A stretch of 64,000 nucleotides of DNA from Shimia sp. Lineage in GTDB: Bacteria > Pseudomonadota > Alphaproteobacteria > Rhodobacterales > Rhodobacteraceae. Shown piece by piece: positions 1-11,265 of the stretch. Below the pieces are notes generated by a model. That model made no database searches. It was not told the DNA's origin and was given only the letters and a program-made list of their open reading frames with translations. Numbering within the stretch: position 1 is the first letter of the stretch; each line of letters begins with the position of its first letter. Location: NCBI GenBank assembly GCA_024224295.1, contig JAAENN010000265.1, positions 1-64,000 of the forward strand. Reading direction: 5' to 3'. A program made the translations under genes and the position numbers.

Positions 1-1958
1 CGGTTCATGCGGTTTTCGATGAGGTCATCGACCACCCCTGGATCTGCCAGCGTGCTCGTGTCGCCAAGTGCGCCATAGTCGTTTTCTGCGATTTTGCGCA
101 GGATGCGGCGCATGATTTTGCCGGAGCGGGTTTTTGGCAGGCCGGGGGCCCATTGGATCAGGTCGGGGCTGGCAATGGGGCCAATCTCGGTGCGGACCCA
201 GGTGCGCAACTCCTTGCGCAGCTCTTCGCTTGGTTCCTGATCGTTCATCAAGGTGACGTAGCAGTAGATGCCCTGACCTTTGATGTCATGCGGGTAGCCG
301 ACCACAGCGGCCTCGGCGACAGCGGCGTGGGCCACCAGCGCGCTTTCGACTTCGGCGGTGCCCATGCGGTGGCCCGACACGTTGATCACATCGTCCACAC
401 GGCCGGTGATCCAGTAGTCGCCATCCGCGTCACGCTTACAGCCGTCGCCCGCGAAGTAGTAGTTTTTGTAATCGCTGAAGTAGGTCTTCTCAAAGCGCTC
501 ATGGTCGCCCCAGACGGTGCGCATCTGGCTGGGCCAGCTTTCTTTGATCGCCAGAACCCCTTCGACATCATTGCCGGAGATTTCCTCGCCGGACTGCGGA
601 TCGAGCACCACCGGATGCACCCCAAAGAAGGGCTTCATCGCCGCCCCTGGTTTGGTGGCGTGTGCGCCCGGCAGCGGGGTCATCATATGGCCGCCGGTCT
701 CGGTCTGCCACCAGGTGTCCACGATCGGGCAGCGGCCGCCGCCGATCACCTCGTTGTACCAGGTCCAGGCTTCCGGGTTGATCGGTTCCCCCACGGTGCC
801 GAGGATGCGCAAGGAGCTGAGATCACATTTCTCAACATAGTCATTGCCTTGGCCCATCAGGGCGCGCAACGCGGTTGGCGCGGTGTAGAATTGGTTCACG
901 CGGTGCTTTTCACAGACCTGCCAGAAGCGCGACGCGTCCGGATAGGTGGGCACGCCCTCAAACATCAGCGTGGTGGCGCCATTGGCCAGCGGGCCATAGA
1001 CGATGTAGCTGTGCCCAGTGACCCAGCCCACATCCGCGGTGCACCAGAAGATGTCGCCGTCTTTATAGTCAAAGGTGTATTCGTGCGTCATCGACGCATA
1101 AACCAGATAGCCGCCGGTAGAATGCACCACGCCTTTGGGCTGCCCGGTGGAGCCGGAGGTGTACAAAATGAACAGCGGATCTTCGGCGTCCATCTCGGCG
1201 GGCTTGCAGTAGTCGCCCACCTCCATGACCATCTCGTTGTAGTCATAATCACGGCCGTCAATCCAGGTGGTCTGATCGCCGGTGCGCTTGACCACCAGAC
1301 ACTTCACGGTGTCTTTGGTGTGCAGCAGGGCAGCGTCGGTGTTGGATTTGAGCGCGGTTTTGCGGCCGCCACGGGGGGCGTAGTCGGCGGTGATCACAAC
1401 CTTGGCGTCACAGCCGTTTACACGGGCCGCAAGCGCATCCGGGCTGAAGCCGGCGAAGACAATCGAGTGGATCGCGCCGATGCGGGCGCAGGCCAGCATG
1501 GCATAGGCCGCTTCCGGGATCATCGGCAGGTAGATCACCACGCGGTCGCCTTTGCGCACACCCAGCTCTTCGAGCACGTTGGCCATGCGGCAGACGCGGC
1601 GGTGCAGGTCGGCATAGGTGATCGACTGCGCCGGCTCGTTGGGATCATCCGGTTCAAAGATGATCGCGGCCTGATTGCCACGGGTTTCCAGATGGCGGTC
1701 GATACAGTTGGCCGCCACATTGAGCGTGCCATCCTCAAACCATTTGATGTCCACAGCACCGGGCGCAAAGGAGGTGTTCTTCACCTTGGTGAATGGCTTG
1801 ATCCAGTCCACACGCTGCCCATGCTCCCGCCAAAACCCCTCAGGATCAGACACAGAGGCCGCGTACATTGCTTCGTATTTGGCGGTATCAATATGTGCGT
1901 CTTTGGTCAGCTCTGCGGATGGCAACGGGCTGGCGGATACATTGGTGTCCAACGACAT
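1..1958 (-). CDS. acs: Acetyl-CoA synthetase (acetate--CoA ligase), C-terminus cut by window edge
   Basis: Minus-strand translation from ATG at 1958 reads [64 protein letters not shown]..., followed by ACS motifs ([52 protein letters not shown]). Missing from the ORF track because it runs off the edge. Confidence 0.95.
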   Translation of the reverse strand, partial: MSLDTNVSASPLPSAELTKDAHIDTAKYEAMYAASVSDPEGFWREHGQRVDWIKPFTKVKNTSFAPGAVDIKWFEDGTLNVAANCIDRHLETRGNQAAIIFEPDDPNEPAQSITYADLHRRVCRMANVLEELGVRKGDRVVIYLPMIPEAAYAMLACARIGAIHSIVFAGFSPDALAARVNGCDAKVVITADYAPRGGRKTALKSNTDAALLHTKDTVKCLVVKRTGDQTTWIDGRDYDYNEMVMEVGDYCKPAEMDAEDPLFILYTSGSTGQPKGVVHSTGGYLVYASMTHEYTFDYKDGDIFWCTADVGWVTGHSYIVYGPLANGATTLMFEGVPTYPDASRFWQVCEKHRVNQFYTAPTALRALMGQGNDYVEKCDLSSLRILGTVGEPINPEAWTWYNEVIGGGRCPIVDTWWQTETGGHMMTPLPGAHATKPGAAMKPFFGVHPVVLDPQSGEEISGNDVEGVLAIKESWPSQMRTVWGDHERFEKTYFSDYKNYYFAGDGCKRDADGDYWITGRVDDVINVSGHRMGTAEVESALVAHAAVAEAAVVGYPHDIKGQGIYCYVTLMNDQEPSEELRKELRTWVRTEIGPIASPDLIQWAPGLPKTRSGKIMRRILRKIAENDYGALGDTSTLADPGVVDDLIENRMN

Positions 1959-2329
1959 GAAGGCTCCTCCCTCGGTCAAAAACTTTAAAAACTCCTCACT
2001 CAAGCCAATCGGCTCAAGACCCCGAGACCAGAATAGGGATTTGTAAAAACAAGGAAACAAAGCACGGAAATAAAACAAAAAATCTGTAAATATTTTTCCG
2101 TCTCTGCGCACGCATTTGTAAATAATTTTCTTGCGCGGGAGAGAAAACCCATATTCTTAAGGACTTGGAAAACATAGGTTAACTTATTCAGACACGACAA
2201 AACCGTGCAACCACAGGCGTGCGAGCGCTAACATCGCCATTCCCGAAGGTGTGACATTTCGTACCGGTCGAAATTCGCAGAAACAGACCGTGCGCTAACA
2301 GCGCCGACTCGCGATCACGCAGACTGGCT

Positions 2330-3523
2330 TTAAAACACCAATCGCGTGCGCAGCCCCAGCACGGTCACGGTGCCCAGCCCCGGATTGTCCAATGGACTGT
2401 CGATCACCTGGATCGAAGGGGTAATCTGCAGGCCGGACGACAACGCGAAGCGGTAAAACAGCTCCGCTGTAAACTGTGTCTGCGAGGAGGTTGCGCTTTC
2501 CGCCCAGTTCAGGCCTAGACCCGCTGCATCGGTATTGCGTCCGTAATAGGCTAAGCCGGTGGACAGGGAGCGTTTATACAATCCCGTGCCTTTATCGGCC
2601 ACGCCTGCCCTCAAAAACGGCAACCACTTGTTGTCGACAAACCAAGCTGCGGAAAAGCTCGCGCCGTAATCCTCAGACCGGTTCTTGCTGGCGTCTGCAT
2701 CGATATGCCAAAGCGTCAAATGGACATTGTCGAAATAGATCCGGTCCCGCGCGCTGGTGACACCCAATTCCAGGCTTTTGAACAGCTTGCCGTGGTCAAA
2801 CACATCAAAACCGGGATCAGACGGGTCCGCATTGGCGTCGGCTACGCTGCCCACCGCGTAAACCGTCTCTCCAAGCCACACACCGCCAGCCAAGCCCAAT
2901 CCGGGGTTTGGCGCGTTGATTGTTGGATTGGTGTTAAACGACAGGTTCTGGAACGCCGAATAGGGGCTCACTGCGCCGTAGATATCCAGAAAATCCGTCA
3001 CGTCGATTTGACCAGCCTGAAAACTCCAGCCACCTTCGGCCGCGCGCTGCGTCCAGAAGAGATTGGTCAAAAGCGTGCCATTGTCGTTAAACGCCGTACC
3101 CGGCATAAACGTCGCCCCAGCCGCAAAGCCGAGGTTCTGCGGCGCCACATTTGTATAGGCATGCCGATGCTCCAGCTTGAACGTCAGGCTGCCATTCTCG
3201 GTTGCCGCCCAATTGCCGTAAAACCGGAACATGCCCCCGGCAGCACTGTCTTCAGCTGCGTCCAAATCACTCCACTGGCCCAGCGCGAGGTAGTCAAAGT
3301 TGAACTTGAAGCCATTCTCGGCCAGCCCATCTTTCCAGGCAAACCAACCGGGCGCCGCACTGCGCGGAAATTTGGAGCGCAACTGCGGATCGGTCAAACC
3401 GTCGCCTGGCTCCAACTCAGCCGCAACCGAAGACGGGCCAGACAATCCGCGCTCTTGCGCCGACAGGACGCCCGCAGTCGAGAGCGCCATTGCAGTGATC
3501 AAACAGACTGTCTTGAAGGTCAC
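2330..3523 (-). CDS. Carbohydrate-selective porin, OprB-like
   Basis: Signal peptide plus beta-barrel-like sequence (FNFDYLALGQWSDL..., C-terminal aromatic LRTRLVF) resembling the OprB family. Confidence 0.7.
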   Translation of the reverse strand: MTFKTVCLITAMALSTAGVLSAQERGLSGPSSVAAELEPGDGLTDPQLRSKFPRSAAPGWFAWKDGLAENGFKFNFDYLALGQWSDLDAAEDSAAGGMFRFYGNWAATENGSLTFKLEHRHAYTNVAPQNLGFAAGATFMPGTAFNDNGTLLTNLFWTQRAAEGGWSFQAGQIDVTDFLDIYGAVSPYSAFQNLSFNTNPTINAPNPGLGLAGGVWLGETVYAVGSVADANADPSDPGFDVFDHGKLFKSLELGVTSARDRIYFDNVHLTLWHIDADASKNRSEDYGASFSAAWFVDNKWLPFLRAGVADKGTGLYKRSLSTGLAYYGRNTDAAGLGLNWAESATSSQTQFTAELFYRFALSSGLQITPSIQVIDSPLDNPGLGTVTVLGLRTRLVF

Positions 3524-3584
3524 GCCCCAACTCCATCAGAAAGAAACATGCGCCCACCTTGTCGCAGCGGGCGCAAAATCTCAA

Positions 3585-4970
3585 TTAGTCCAGTGTATTC
3601 TTATAGATCACACCGTCTTTCATAATGATACGCAGGGTTTCCGGGCTCGCTGGCCGCGGGTCCGCGCCGAACCACTTATCGCCAGTGCCAACCACGGAAA
3701 AATCCTCCAATGGATTGCCATCCATCAACAAAATATCCGCATAAGCACCCTCTTCGATCACCCCAAGTTTGCCATCGGTGTAAGGATTGGTGAAGTCCCC
3801 GGACAAGCCAACAAGCTCGCCTCCAACAGAGGTCAATGTGACCATTGAGGTATAAGGACCAAAGAAATCATTGTTCAGTTTTTTCTCGTAGGCAATTTGA
3901 ATGTTGCAAGCTTCAACGGACCCAACGCAGTCAGTCTGAAAGGCACGCTTAACGGGACATTCCTTCGTGTTTGGAATATAGTCGGCAAACGTGGCTGAGG
4001 CAGATTTTGCTTTCGCCAAACTGCTAGGCACATTGGCAACGGCAGGAATGCTAAGCAGCCCAGGATCAAACGCTGTGAGATTAGTCGTGATGAAGGCTCC
4101 CTTGACGTTCATCACTTCCGCGATTTCGCAATCAAAAGAGAAACCGTGTTCGATCGACATCACACCAGCTTCCAATGCCCCCAAAATCGCCTCTTTGCGA
4201 TACGAGTGCGCCATCACATAACTTCCGTACTCGCTAGCGACTTGCACAGCTGCTTCAATCTCTTCCGGTGAACCAGCCAGCAACTGCCAAGGGTCAAAGG
4301 CGGAAACAACACCACCTGACTGCATGTATTTCAACTGAGTGGCTCCCATGCGGAAATTGTTGCGGCCAAATTTTTGCACATCGCCTACGTTGTCCGCCTC
4401 TTGTGCCATGTTCAGGCGGCTAAGATTTGTTGAACCTCCTGGAGGGGCTGTGAAGTTGGCAAAATCCGCGTGCCCGCCGCGTGTGCCGATAAAGGCCGCA
4501 GATGGATAATAGCGCGGCCCAATAATCTGCCCACTATCAATTGCACGTCGTAGCCCACCGTTGCCGCCACCTGCGTCACGCACAGTGGTGAACCCTTGCA
4601 TGAGATACATCTCCGCCATGCGCGTTCCGTGAATAGCAAAATCTTCCCAAGTGGTGTTTGCTTCCATCGCCGGTAGACTTGGTCCCATCAGCATCAAGTG
4701 CGCGTGGGCCTCAACAAATCCCGGCGTCAACGTTCGCCCACCGCCATCAATCACCGTGGCATCGGGAGCGTCAATCGCCTCCGTGCTCACGGCTTTGATC
4801 AGGTTGCCCTCAACCAACACAGAAGCGTTTTCAATCCGCACTTCGTTCACACCATCAAACACATGCACGTTTTTAAAAAGTGTTTGCGGTGCAGCCTCTT
4901 GGGCGGCCAAAGACGCGGCAAACAAACCGACAACCGCAGATACAAACCCTGAGACGATTCGATTAGACAT
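3585..4970 (-). CDS. Secreted amidohydrolase-family protein (imidazolonepropionase-like metal-dependent hydrolase)
   Basis: Signal peptide MSNRIVSGFVSAVVGLFAASLAAQ; VIDGGGRTLTPGFVEAHAHL metal-binding motif; C-terminal YADILLMDGNPLEDFSVV. Start trimmed to Met at 4970. Confidence 0.85.
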   Translation of the reverse strand: MSNRIVSGFVSAVVGLFAASLAAQEAAPQTLFKNVHVFDGVNEVRIENASVLVEGNLIKAVSTEAIDAPDATVIDGGGRTLTPGFVEAHAHLMLMGPSLPAMEANTTWEDFAIHGTRMAEMYLMQGFTTVRDAGGGNGGLRRAIDSGQIIGPRYYPSAAFIGTRGGHADFANFTAPPGGSTNLSRLNMAQEADNVGDVQKFGRNNFRMGATQLKYMQSGGVVSAFDPWQLLAGSPEEIEAAVQVASEYGSYVMAHSYRKEAILGALEAGVMSIEHGFSFDCEIAEVMNVKGAFITTNLTAFDPGLLSIPAVANVPSSLAKAKSASATFADYIPNTKECPVKRAFQTDCVGSVEACNIQIAYEKKLNNDFFGPYTSMVTLTSVGGELVGLSGDFTNPYTDGKLGVIEEGAYADILLMDGNPLEDFSVVGTGDKWFGADPRPASPETLRIIMKDGVIYKNTLD

Positions 4971-5128
4971 AATGGCGCTCCCTATAGAATATCCTTCAAT
5001 GCTACCTGAGCGTGTTGTGCTGTTCCGGCCAGTTTCGATAAAACTTTTTGTCATCTGGCAAAAAAATGGCCGACAACCGCATCAAAACTGGCCTAAAAGC
5101 TACTATGTAACACTCAGGACTTACGCCC

Positions 5129-6124
5129 ATGCCCACAAAACATGACGGCTTTGTCAAAGCCCAGCTTCTGCGGCCCTTTGTCGAGCTTGCCAGAGCGCGT
5201 GGAGCCAATGTCGAAGCCGCCCTAAAGACTTTTGGCCTGATTGCTGAAGATCTGCGGGACCCCGAAAAAGCAGTACATGCCGAAATAATCTACGGCCTCA
5301 CAAACAACCTCGCCGAAAAGGCAAAAGACCCGCACCTCGGCTACCACGTGGCCGATAGTTTCGACCTAAAAGCCTGGCTGCCCACACAAGACGCTTTCGA
5401 AAATGCCCGTACCATTGGCGACTATTACACGCGATTTTTGCTAGGCGTTCCGCAACAAGCCAGTTCCGTACGCCACACTCTAAAGGTCGACGCGCTTCAA
5501 GCCACCTACACCGTCGATCGCACGGTTCAAACCCACCAAGCCCCATTTCAAGTTGAAGGCTTTGGCATGGGTCTGCACATCCGCACCCTGCAATACTTGG
5601 CGCAATCCCACTGGTCAGCAAAACGCGTCATGTTGGCGACAGCCTTTCCCGAGGCCTTGCCAAAAACCCCCATCGGTGTTTGCGTGAAACACGCCGCAAT
5701 TTCCGGGTTGGCCATATCCTTCCCCAGCGCCTGGCTCACCTTACCCGTACGCCCGCAAGATACGCGACCCAACGATGCGCCAGCGTCACGGGACACGGAC
5801 CTCTCTATTATCAGCGCCCTACGCACAGCCGCGTGCCCTACTCTGTCGGATCGCTCACAGACCGTTGCTGACCACGCAAATGCGCTCGGCATCTCACCAG
5901 CTCGCCTCACGTCTTCCCTGAAATTGCAGGACACCACACTGGCGCGCGAAATCAAACGTCTGCGCATCGATGTCGCCAAGGAGATGTTTGCAGACCCCAA
6001 ACAAAGCGTGGCCAGCGTGGCACAGGCGCTTGGCTACACCGACCAATCGCACTTTTCGCGGTTCTTCCGCTCCCAAACCGGCCTCTCACCGCGTGAATAC
6101 CGCCGCGCGCTTTTGCCAGAATGA
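5129..6124 (+). CDS. AraC-family transcriptional regulator with N-terminal arabinose-binding-like domain
   Basis: C-terminal AraC HTH: VASVAQALGYTDQSHFSRFFRSQTGLSPREYRR. Confidence 0.9.
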   Translation: MPTKHDGFVKAQLLRPFVELARARGANVEAALKTFGLIAEDLRDPEKAVHAEIIYGLTNNLAEKAKDPHLGYHVADSFDLKAWLPTQDAFENARTIGDYYTRFLLGVPQQASSVRHTLKVDALQATYTVDRTVQTHQAPFQVEGFGMGLHIRTLQYLAQSHWSAKRVMLATAFPEALPKTPIGVCVKHAAISGLAISFPSAWLTLPVRPQDTRPNDAPASRDTDLSIISALRTAACPTLSDRSQTVADHANALGISPARLTSSLKLQDTTLAREIKRLRIDVAKEMFADPKQSVASVAQALGYTDQSHFSRFFRSQTGLSPREYRRALLPE

Positions 6125-6278
6125 CGCAAACCGCAGCTCTTCGCCCACATCCGGTTGCAATTGGCGATCAAATCGTTTCTGGATTTGACCCCGGCGCGCC
6201 ACTCAGGCAATTAGACAGAAATCATTTTCCGCTGCGGGCGATTTGGCCCTGCACGACCACAGAAGACAGAAAGACACA

Positions 6279-7592
6279 ATGGAACAGTCTATCCCTCTGA
6301 CACACCTGCCCGACAACACGCTTTATGGCGAAGGTGACGTGTTTGTCCTCTTTGGCGAACTATTTGGCCGCGGCTACGCCACCGGTCTGATCGACTCCGC
6401 CAAAGCGGCCGGAATGACCATTGTCGGCATCACCGTTGGCCGCCGCGAAGACGACGGCAGCCTGCGCGCTCTGACCGACGAAGAACTGGCCCAGGCTGAA
6501 GACAACCTCGGCGGCAAAATCATCAACATCCCGCTGATGGCCGGCTTTGACATGGACGCACCGGAAGGTGGCGACACTCCAACCGACATGCTCAAAGAGA
6601 TGACCCTGGACAACTGGCAAGAGTTCAAACTCGACTGGGACAAAGTTGACGCCTGCCGCGAGATCGGAACCGCTCGGTTCACAGGAGCGCTCAAAGAAGT
6701 AATGGACACACTTGCGGGGCACATTCCTGCTGGCAAAAACGTGCACTTTGCCCACACCATGGCGGGCGGCATTCCTCGCGCAAAGGCCTTCTTGGCAATT
6801 GCCAACCGGATCTACAAAGGCCGAGGGGCGCGCCACATGTCGTCTCAAGCTCTGCTGGACGCCGACTTGGGCAAATTGATCCTACAGAACTTTGACGAAG
6901 TGACCGCCAACAGCTTTGGCCACCTGCTGGAGCACAGCGCCGAGCTACGCAGTAAAATCGAAGCCGACGGCGGTCAGGTCCGCTACTCCGCTTATGGCTA
7001 CCACGGTACCCGCGTGCTGATCGGCGGCGAATACCGCTGGCAGACCTACACCAGCTACACCCAAGGCTACGCCAAAATGCGCCTAGAGCAGTTTGCCCAA
7101 ACCGCTTGGGACAACGGCGTGAAAGCCACCGTCTACAACTGCCCGGAAATCCGCACCAACTCTTCGGATGTGTTTGCGGGCATCGAACTGTCCCTGCTGC
7201 CTCTGCTGGAAGCGCTGCGCCAAGAAGGTGGCGGCACATGGGTCGATGCACTATGGGCGGAGTGCCAAGGCCTGCTGAAAAACGATGTGACCCTTGAAAG
7301 CGTGCTGAAGACTGTACAGGACTACCAGCAAAGCGACGCGATGCAGCCGTTCTACAACTTCACCGCATGGCCGATGAACAACTCTGCCGATCAGGTCGAC
7401 ATGACCGTCGGCACCTCCCAGGACATCGTGGCCCTGCACAGCAACCGCAAAGAGCTGGTCAGTGACGTGCTCAGCCAGCACGTGGTGAACGCAACCGGCG
7501 CGCTGATCTTTGGCTCGTCCGGTGCGCCAGATGGCCCGGTTCTGTGGCTGGATCACGATATGGTTGCCCAGCACCTGATCAAAGCTAACTGA
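6279..7592 (+). CDS. Conserved protein of uncertain function, possibly an enoyl-ACP-reductase/Rossmann-like family
   Basis: Intact ORF from MEQSIPLTHLPDNTLYGEGDVFVLFGELFGRGYATGLIDSAKAAGMTIVGITVGRRE; the beta-alpha-beta start resembles a nucleotide-binding fold. Family name not verified. Confidence 0.45.
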   Translation: MEQSIPLTHLPDNTLYGEGDVFVLFGELFGRGYATGLIDSAKAAGMTIVGITVGRREDDGSLRALTDEELAQAEDNLGGKIINIPLMAGFDMDAPEGGDTPTDMLKEMTLDNWQEFKLDWDKVDACREIGTARFTGALKEVMDTLAGHIPAGKNVHFAHTMAGGIPRAKAFLAIANRIYKGRGARHMSSQALLDADLGKLILQNFDEVTANSFGHLLEHSAELRSKIEADGGQVRYSAYGYHGTRVLIGGEYRWQTYTSYTQGYAKMRLEQFAQTAWDNGVKATVYNCPEIRTNSSDVFAGIELSLLPLLEALRQEGGGTWVDALWAECQGLLKNDVTLESVLKTVQDYQQSDAMQPFYNFTAWPMNNSADQVDMTVGTSQDIVALHSNRKELVSDVLSQHVVNATGALIFGSSGAPDGPVLWLDHDMVAQHLIKAN

Positions 7593-7615
7593 TCTCACCC
7601 ACACTGATTTTTTGA

Positions 7616-7646
7616 AAGCTCCGACGCTTCGCGTTGGGGCTTTTTT
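7616..7646 (+). terminator. Rho-independent terminator after the orphan CDS
   Basis: agctccgacgc-ttc-gcgttggggct hairpin followed by a T run. Confidence 0.85.
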
Positions 7647-8051
7647 GAAACAGTCCTTATTCTTTACAGTGGCTCTTTCGCGCTAGATCAAGATTACTCC
7701 GCAGCCACACTCAACGCTGTGCATCCATGGCCTACCAAAACAACCCCGGGCGCCCGCACGTTGAAAGTGCACTCGGAAAACTTGGCCAGCAATGGCTTCT
7801 TAGGCCAATCCAGCGTAAGCTTTGAGTACGGCCAGGGGTACTGTTCATTTATCTTTACAAACCGGAGACTGCCGCAACTCCCTTCTCAACCGACTGGGCG
7901 TAGTTAGGGCGCTCTGCATTGGGCAGTTTCTCACCAACAAAACAAAATACAGAAGAACACTGCGTTCAATTCAGCATTCTTTGCCAAAGTGACACAGAGC
8001 CCGACACAACGTCACCAGGCCACAGGCCTCATGGTTCGTAACGTCAAAACA

Positions 8052-9041
8052 TTATTCCGGCTTCTTCTGGGGTTCACGTATTAGATTGATCAGTTTCTTT
8101 GTTCGCCGTTTGACATAGCGCCATGTGTCGGAAAATGGGCGTAGATACATATCTAGAAGATTGGTCGCGCTAGCCTCTTCTGACGGCAGGCCAAAGGTCA
8201 GCTCCTCTTCCTGCTCTGAAAGATGTAGAGAGCCAAACAGCCAATCCCAGATTGCCAGCGCTGCGCCGAAGTTCTTGTCAAAATGGCGTTCTGCGGTGGA
8301 GTGATGCAGTTGATGTTGCGCTGGAGAGATCAACACGCGTTCCAACCAGGGCCAATAACTGATGTTGATATGGGAGTGCCGCAAATTGGACCCCGTAACG
8401 TGGAACACAAACACCAGCACGTTCACGCCCACAACCGTGTAGAGATCAACGGTATTGCCAAAAGCAAAGATAAAGACCGGCAACACCAGCCCCTGCGCAA
8501 AAGCGCTGCGCAACCCGTAGAGCACGCCTTCAAACGGGTGCACACGGTACACTGTAATCGGCGTGAGCGCTTCAGCGGAATGATGAACCTTGTGGATCGA
8601 CCACAAAGGTGGCCACTTATGCATCCAGCGATGCAAAAAGTACTTGGTTAAGTCATCCATCGCAAAAAGGGTGACGGAGAATAGAGCTACAACCAACGCC
8701 TTGTTGGCATCCGCGAATACACCGGAGCTGATGAAACTCTGCTTGTGCAGCGCAAAGTATATCGCAGTGGCAATGGCCACCTGAGTGATCAGCAGCGGTG
8801 AAACAAAGAGCGTAAAGGCGCGATTGATCACAAAGATCTGGTAGTCGGCCAAGGCGGATTTGGAAAAGAAGACTTTACGGTCAAACACCCGTGCAAACGT
8901 CTCACGGAGTGAACGTCGTTTGACAAAAAACAACCAGAGGCACGCGATCATCATGGACAGCGCCAGATAACCGACAAAGATCCGTTTTTTGGGATCAGCA
9001 AAGTCGGAGAAAACCGTGGCGAATGTTTGTGTCAGATCCAT
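8052..9041 (-). CDS. Sterol desaturase / fatty-acid hydroxylase superfamily membrane protein
   Basis: Multiple TM segments and histidine boxes HRWMH, HKVHH, HQLHH. Confidence 0.9.
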   Translation of the reverse strand: MDLTQTFATVFSDFADPKKRIFVGYLALSMMIACLWLFFVKRRSLRETFARVFDRKVFFSKSALADYQIFVINRAFTLFVSPLLITQVAIATAIYFALHKQSFISSGVFADANKALVVALFSVTLFAMDDLTKYFLHRWMHKWPPLWSIHKVHHSAEALTPITVYRVHPFEGVLYGLRSAFAQGLVLPVFIFAFGNTVDLYTVVGVNVLVFVFHVTGSNLRHSHINISYWPWLERVLISPAQHQLHHSTAERHFDKNFGAALAIWDWLFGSLHLSEQEEELTFGLPSEEASATNLLDMYLRPFSDTWRYVKRRTKKLINLIREPQKKPE

Positions 9042-9092
9042 GGGTCAAATAGAAAGCGGGCGGCGCTTCTGTCAACGCCGCCCACCTTTGTA

Positions 9093-10493
9093 TTAGTCGG
9101 TTTCAGCAGAAGCTTCAGAGTTCAGCTTGCCTGCCAGACCTTCCAGATCGGCCAGCGCGTCGTTGGCGCGGGACTCGATGCCGAAGGTGTCGACGAGCAC
9201 TTGCTGAACGTTCAGCATATTCAGCTGATAATCAGACCAGGTCATGCGACGGTCACGCAGGAAGTTGCCATCCGCGTCCACACCAGTGACGTAGGTGTTG
9301 TCCAGAGTCACCGGGCCATAGCCGATCAAACGGTTGAGGTCCACGGCAGTTTTGCCAAGGTTGTTTTTGCCGGTCTGCAGCGCCATGGCAAAGCCTTTCA
9401 GCTCACCCCAGTGCTTAGCATAGTTGCGGTACGCTTTTGCCAGTTCTTCGCCTTCCAAGCTGCCCATTTTGGAGATGTCTTTGTAGACAGAACCAGCATA
9501 TTTGAAGGTCGCTTCCGCCAGTACTTTTTCCCACTCGGATTCAATGGTCGCGGCGTAACCTTTCAGCTCTGCGCGCTGCGCATCGGTCAGTGCTTCACCG
9601 TTTGCGGAGGTGATCAGCTTACGGCCGTCGACGAAAGCCTGCATGATTGTGTGCATGTAGTTGGTGGTTTTTGTGCCACCTTTGTCTGCACCGGCTGCGT
9701 AGTAAGCTGGGCCAAACACGTGCTCAGATTTCAGGTCAACAACGCCGTCGCCGTTGGAGTCCGCTGCAGCCAGGTCTTTCTGCTTGGCAATGCCGTAGGC
9801 CTGCTCAGGGCTCAGGCTCAGAGTGTGCGCAGGACCACCCCAGTAGCCAAAGGCCTCGTCCCAGGAGTGCTCCTTGCCAGTGTAATACGCACCGTCTTTG
9901 TATGGTTTGTTGTTTGGCTTGTTATCTGCTTCCAGCTTCTCGTCGAGATAGTTGTCGACAGCTTGATTATACATCATTGCGCCCATGGTGTACTTGGAGA
10001 TCAGCTGCCCCCAGTCCATGCCGTTCTCAGCGTCAAAGCCACCGTTAGACTGCGCCGTGTGCTTGATCATGTGCAGAACAGCTTCTTTACCGGTAACATC
10101 ACCTGGCCATGCAGGCATTGCGCCGTCATAGAATTTGCCAGAAATGTTCTTGCCTTTGGAGATCGCATTCACGGTCGCCTGTTTCACAGGGTAGCCGTCC
10201 TTAGAGGCCGGCGCCATGATGTCCAGATCAGCGTCGGAACCGTTAAAGAAGGCGAGCAGCATCGCTTCAACTTCGGCTGCATTGGCACCGCCGTCGCCTT
10301 TGCCAGCAGCTTTTTTCAGGCTGTCATGCAGCGCGTGGCGTGCGATCTGACCGGAATAGGAAACAGAGTTGGCCTTGTCACCTTCATAGCCTTTAACGGT
10401 GATTGGATACGGACCATAAGTCTCCGCAGTTACAGCCCCCGCAACGACGCAAAAAGCCAGTGCAGTGGTCAATTTCAAAGTGGTTTTGAACAT
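9093..10493 (-). CDS. DUF4856-type periplasmic protein
   Basis: Signal peptide MFKTTLKLTTALAFCVVAGAVTA, then YGPYPITVKGYEGDKANSVSYSGQIARHALHDSLK typical of this family; EF-hand-like DSNGDGVVDLKSE; strong RBS before ATG at 10493. Confidence 0.75.
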   Translation of the reverse strand: MFKTTLKLTTALAFCVVAGAVTAETYGPYPITVKGYEGDKANSVSYSGQIARHALHDSLKKAAGKGDGGANAAEVEAMLLAFFNGSDADLDIMAPASKDGYPVKQATVNAISKGKNISGKFYDGAMPAWPGDVTGKEAVLHMIKHTAQSNGGFDAENGMDWGQLISKYTMGAMMYNQAVDNYLDEKLEADNKPNNKPYKDGAYYTGKEHSWDEAFGYWGGPAHTLSLSPEQAYGIAKQKDLAAADSNGDGVVDLKSEHVFGPAYYAAGADKGGTKTTNYMHTIMQAFVDGRKLITSANGEALTDAQRAELKGYAATIESEWEKVLAEATFKYAGSVYKDISKMGSLEGEELAKAYRNYAKHWGELKGFAMALQTGKNNLGKTAVDLNRLIGYGPVTLDNTYVTGVDADGNFLRDRRMTWSDYQLNMLNVQQVLVDTFGIESRANDALADLEGLAGKLNSEASAETD

Positions 10494-10776
10494 TCGCGTT
10501 CCCTCCAAAAAACCCGACAAACCAAGTCAGGTAAAATCCTGAGCGAACTAATCGGGTAAATTTTGAATTGAGTCAAGCCGTTGGGGCATGTCAAAATGGA
10601 CACGCCCAAATCTTAACGCAAGAAAGCTAATTCTATTAACTGAAGTCTACGGCCGTCACAGTGTTGCCTTACGGCGTACAGGTTGGCTTCTCGACGCCAT
10701 TCAGTTCACGCCAATGACGGCAAGAAGCCCATTTTAACAGCGCGACAATTTGCGCCACGCCTCAAACACGGTTTTG

Positions 10777-11265
10777 TTACCCATCAACGTCGTCAGCGGA
10801 GTCTGCATTCAGCTGATTATAGTTGGCCGCACCAATGTCATCGAGCAATCCGATTTGTGTCTCAAGAAAATCCACATGGCCTTGTTCATCTAGAATCAAC
10901 TCTTCAAAGAGATGCATCGAAGCAAAGTCACCGACTTCCGCACAATACTTGCGGGCTTCTGCATATAGCGCCACAGCCTCCATCTCGACTTCTAGGTCAC
11001 ATGCCAGAGTCTCTCGAACATCTTCACCGATACGAAGAGGATTCAAACTTTGCAGGTTCGGCATACCCTCCAGGAAGATAATACGATCGATAAGCTTGTC
11101 CGCGTGCTCCATCTCCTCGATGCTCTCTTCACGCATCTTCTTGGCAAGTTTTGTCACACCCCAGTCGTTTTGGAGCCTGTAATGAAGCCAGAACTGGCTG
11201 ACAGCCGTCAGCTCATGTTTTAGTGCAACATTCAAATACTCGATTACCTTCTTGTCACCTTTCAT
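10777..11265 (-). CDS. bfr: Bacterioferritin
   Basis: [31 protein letters not shown]...[23 protein letters not shown]-type ferritin-like protein. Confidence 0.95.
   Translation of the reverse strand: MKGDKKVIEYLNVALKHELTAVSQFWLHYRLQNDWGVTKLAKKMREESIEEMEHADKLIDRIIFLEGMPNLQSLNPLRIGEDVRETLACDLEVEMEAVALYAEARKYCAEVGDFASMHLFEELILDEQGHVDFLETQIGLLDDIGAANYNQLNADSADDVDG

Noticed and set aside
153-1988. 611-aa plus-strand ORF
   Set aside because: Antisense frame of acs on the minus strand; low-complexity His/Val/Gly-rich translation with no domain.
3548-3573. Hairpin tgcgcccaccttgtcgcagcgggcgca between porin and amidohydrolase
   Set aside because: Inverted repeat is present but lacks a clear T tract; not listed as a terminator.
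7719-7907. 62-aa ORF in intergenic region
   Set aside because: No RBS and no recognisable family; probably random.
9027-10559. 510-aa plus-strand ORF
   Set aside because: Shadow ORF opposite the DUF4856 gene, which has a signal peptide and RBS.
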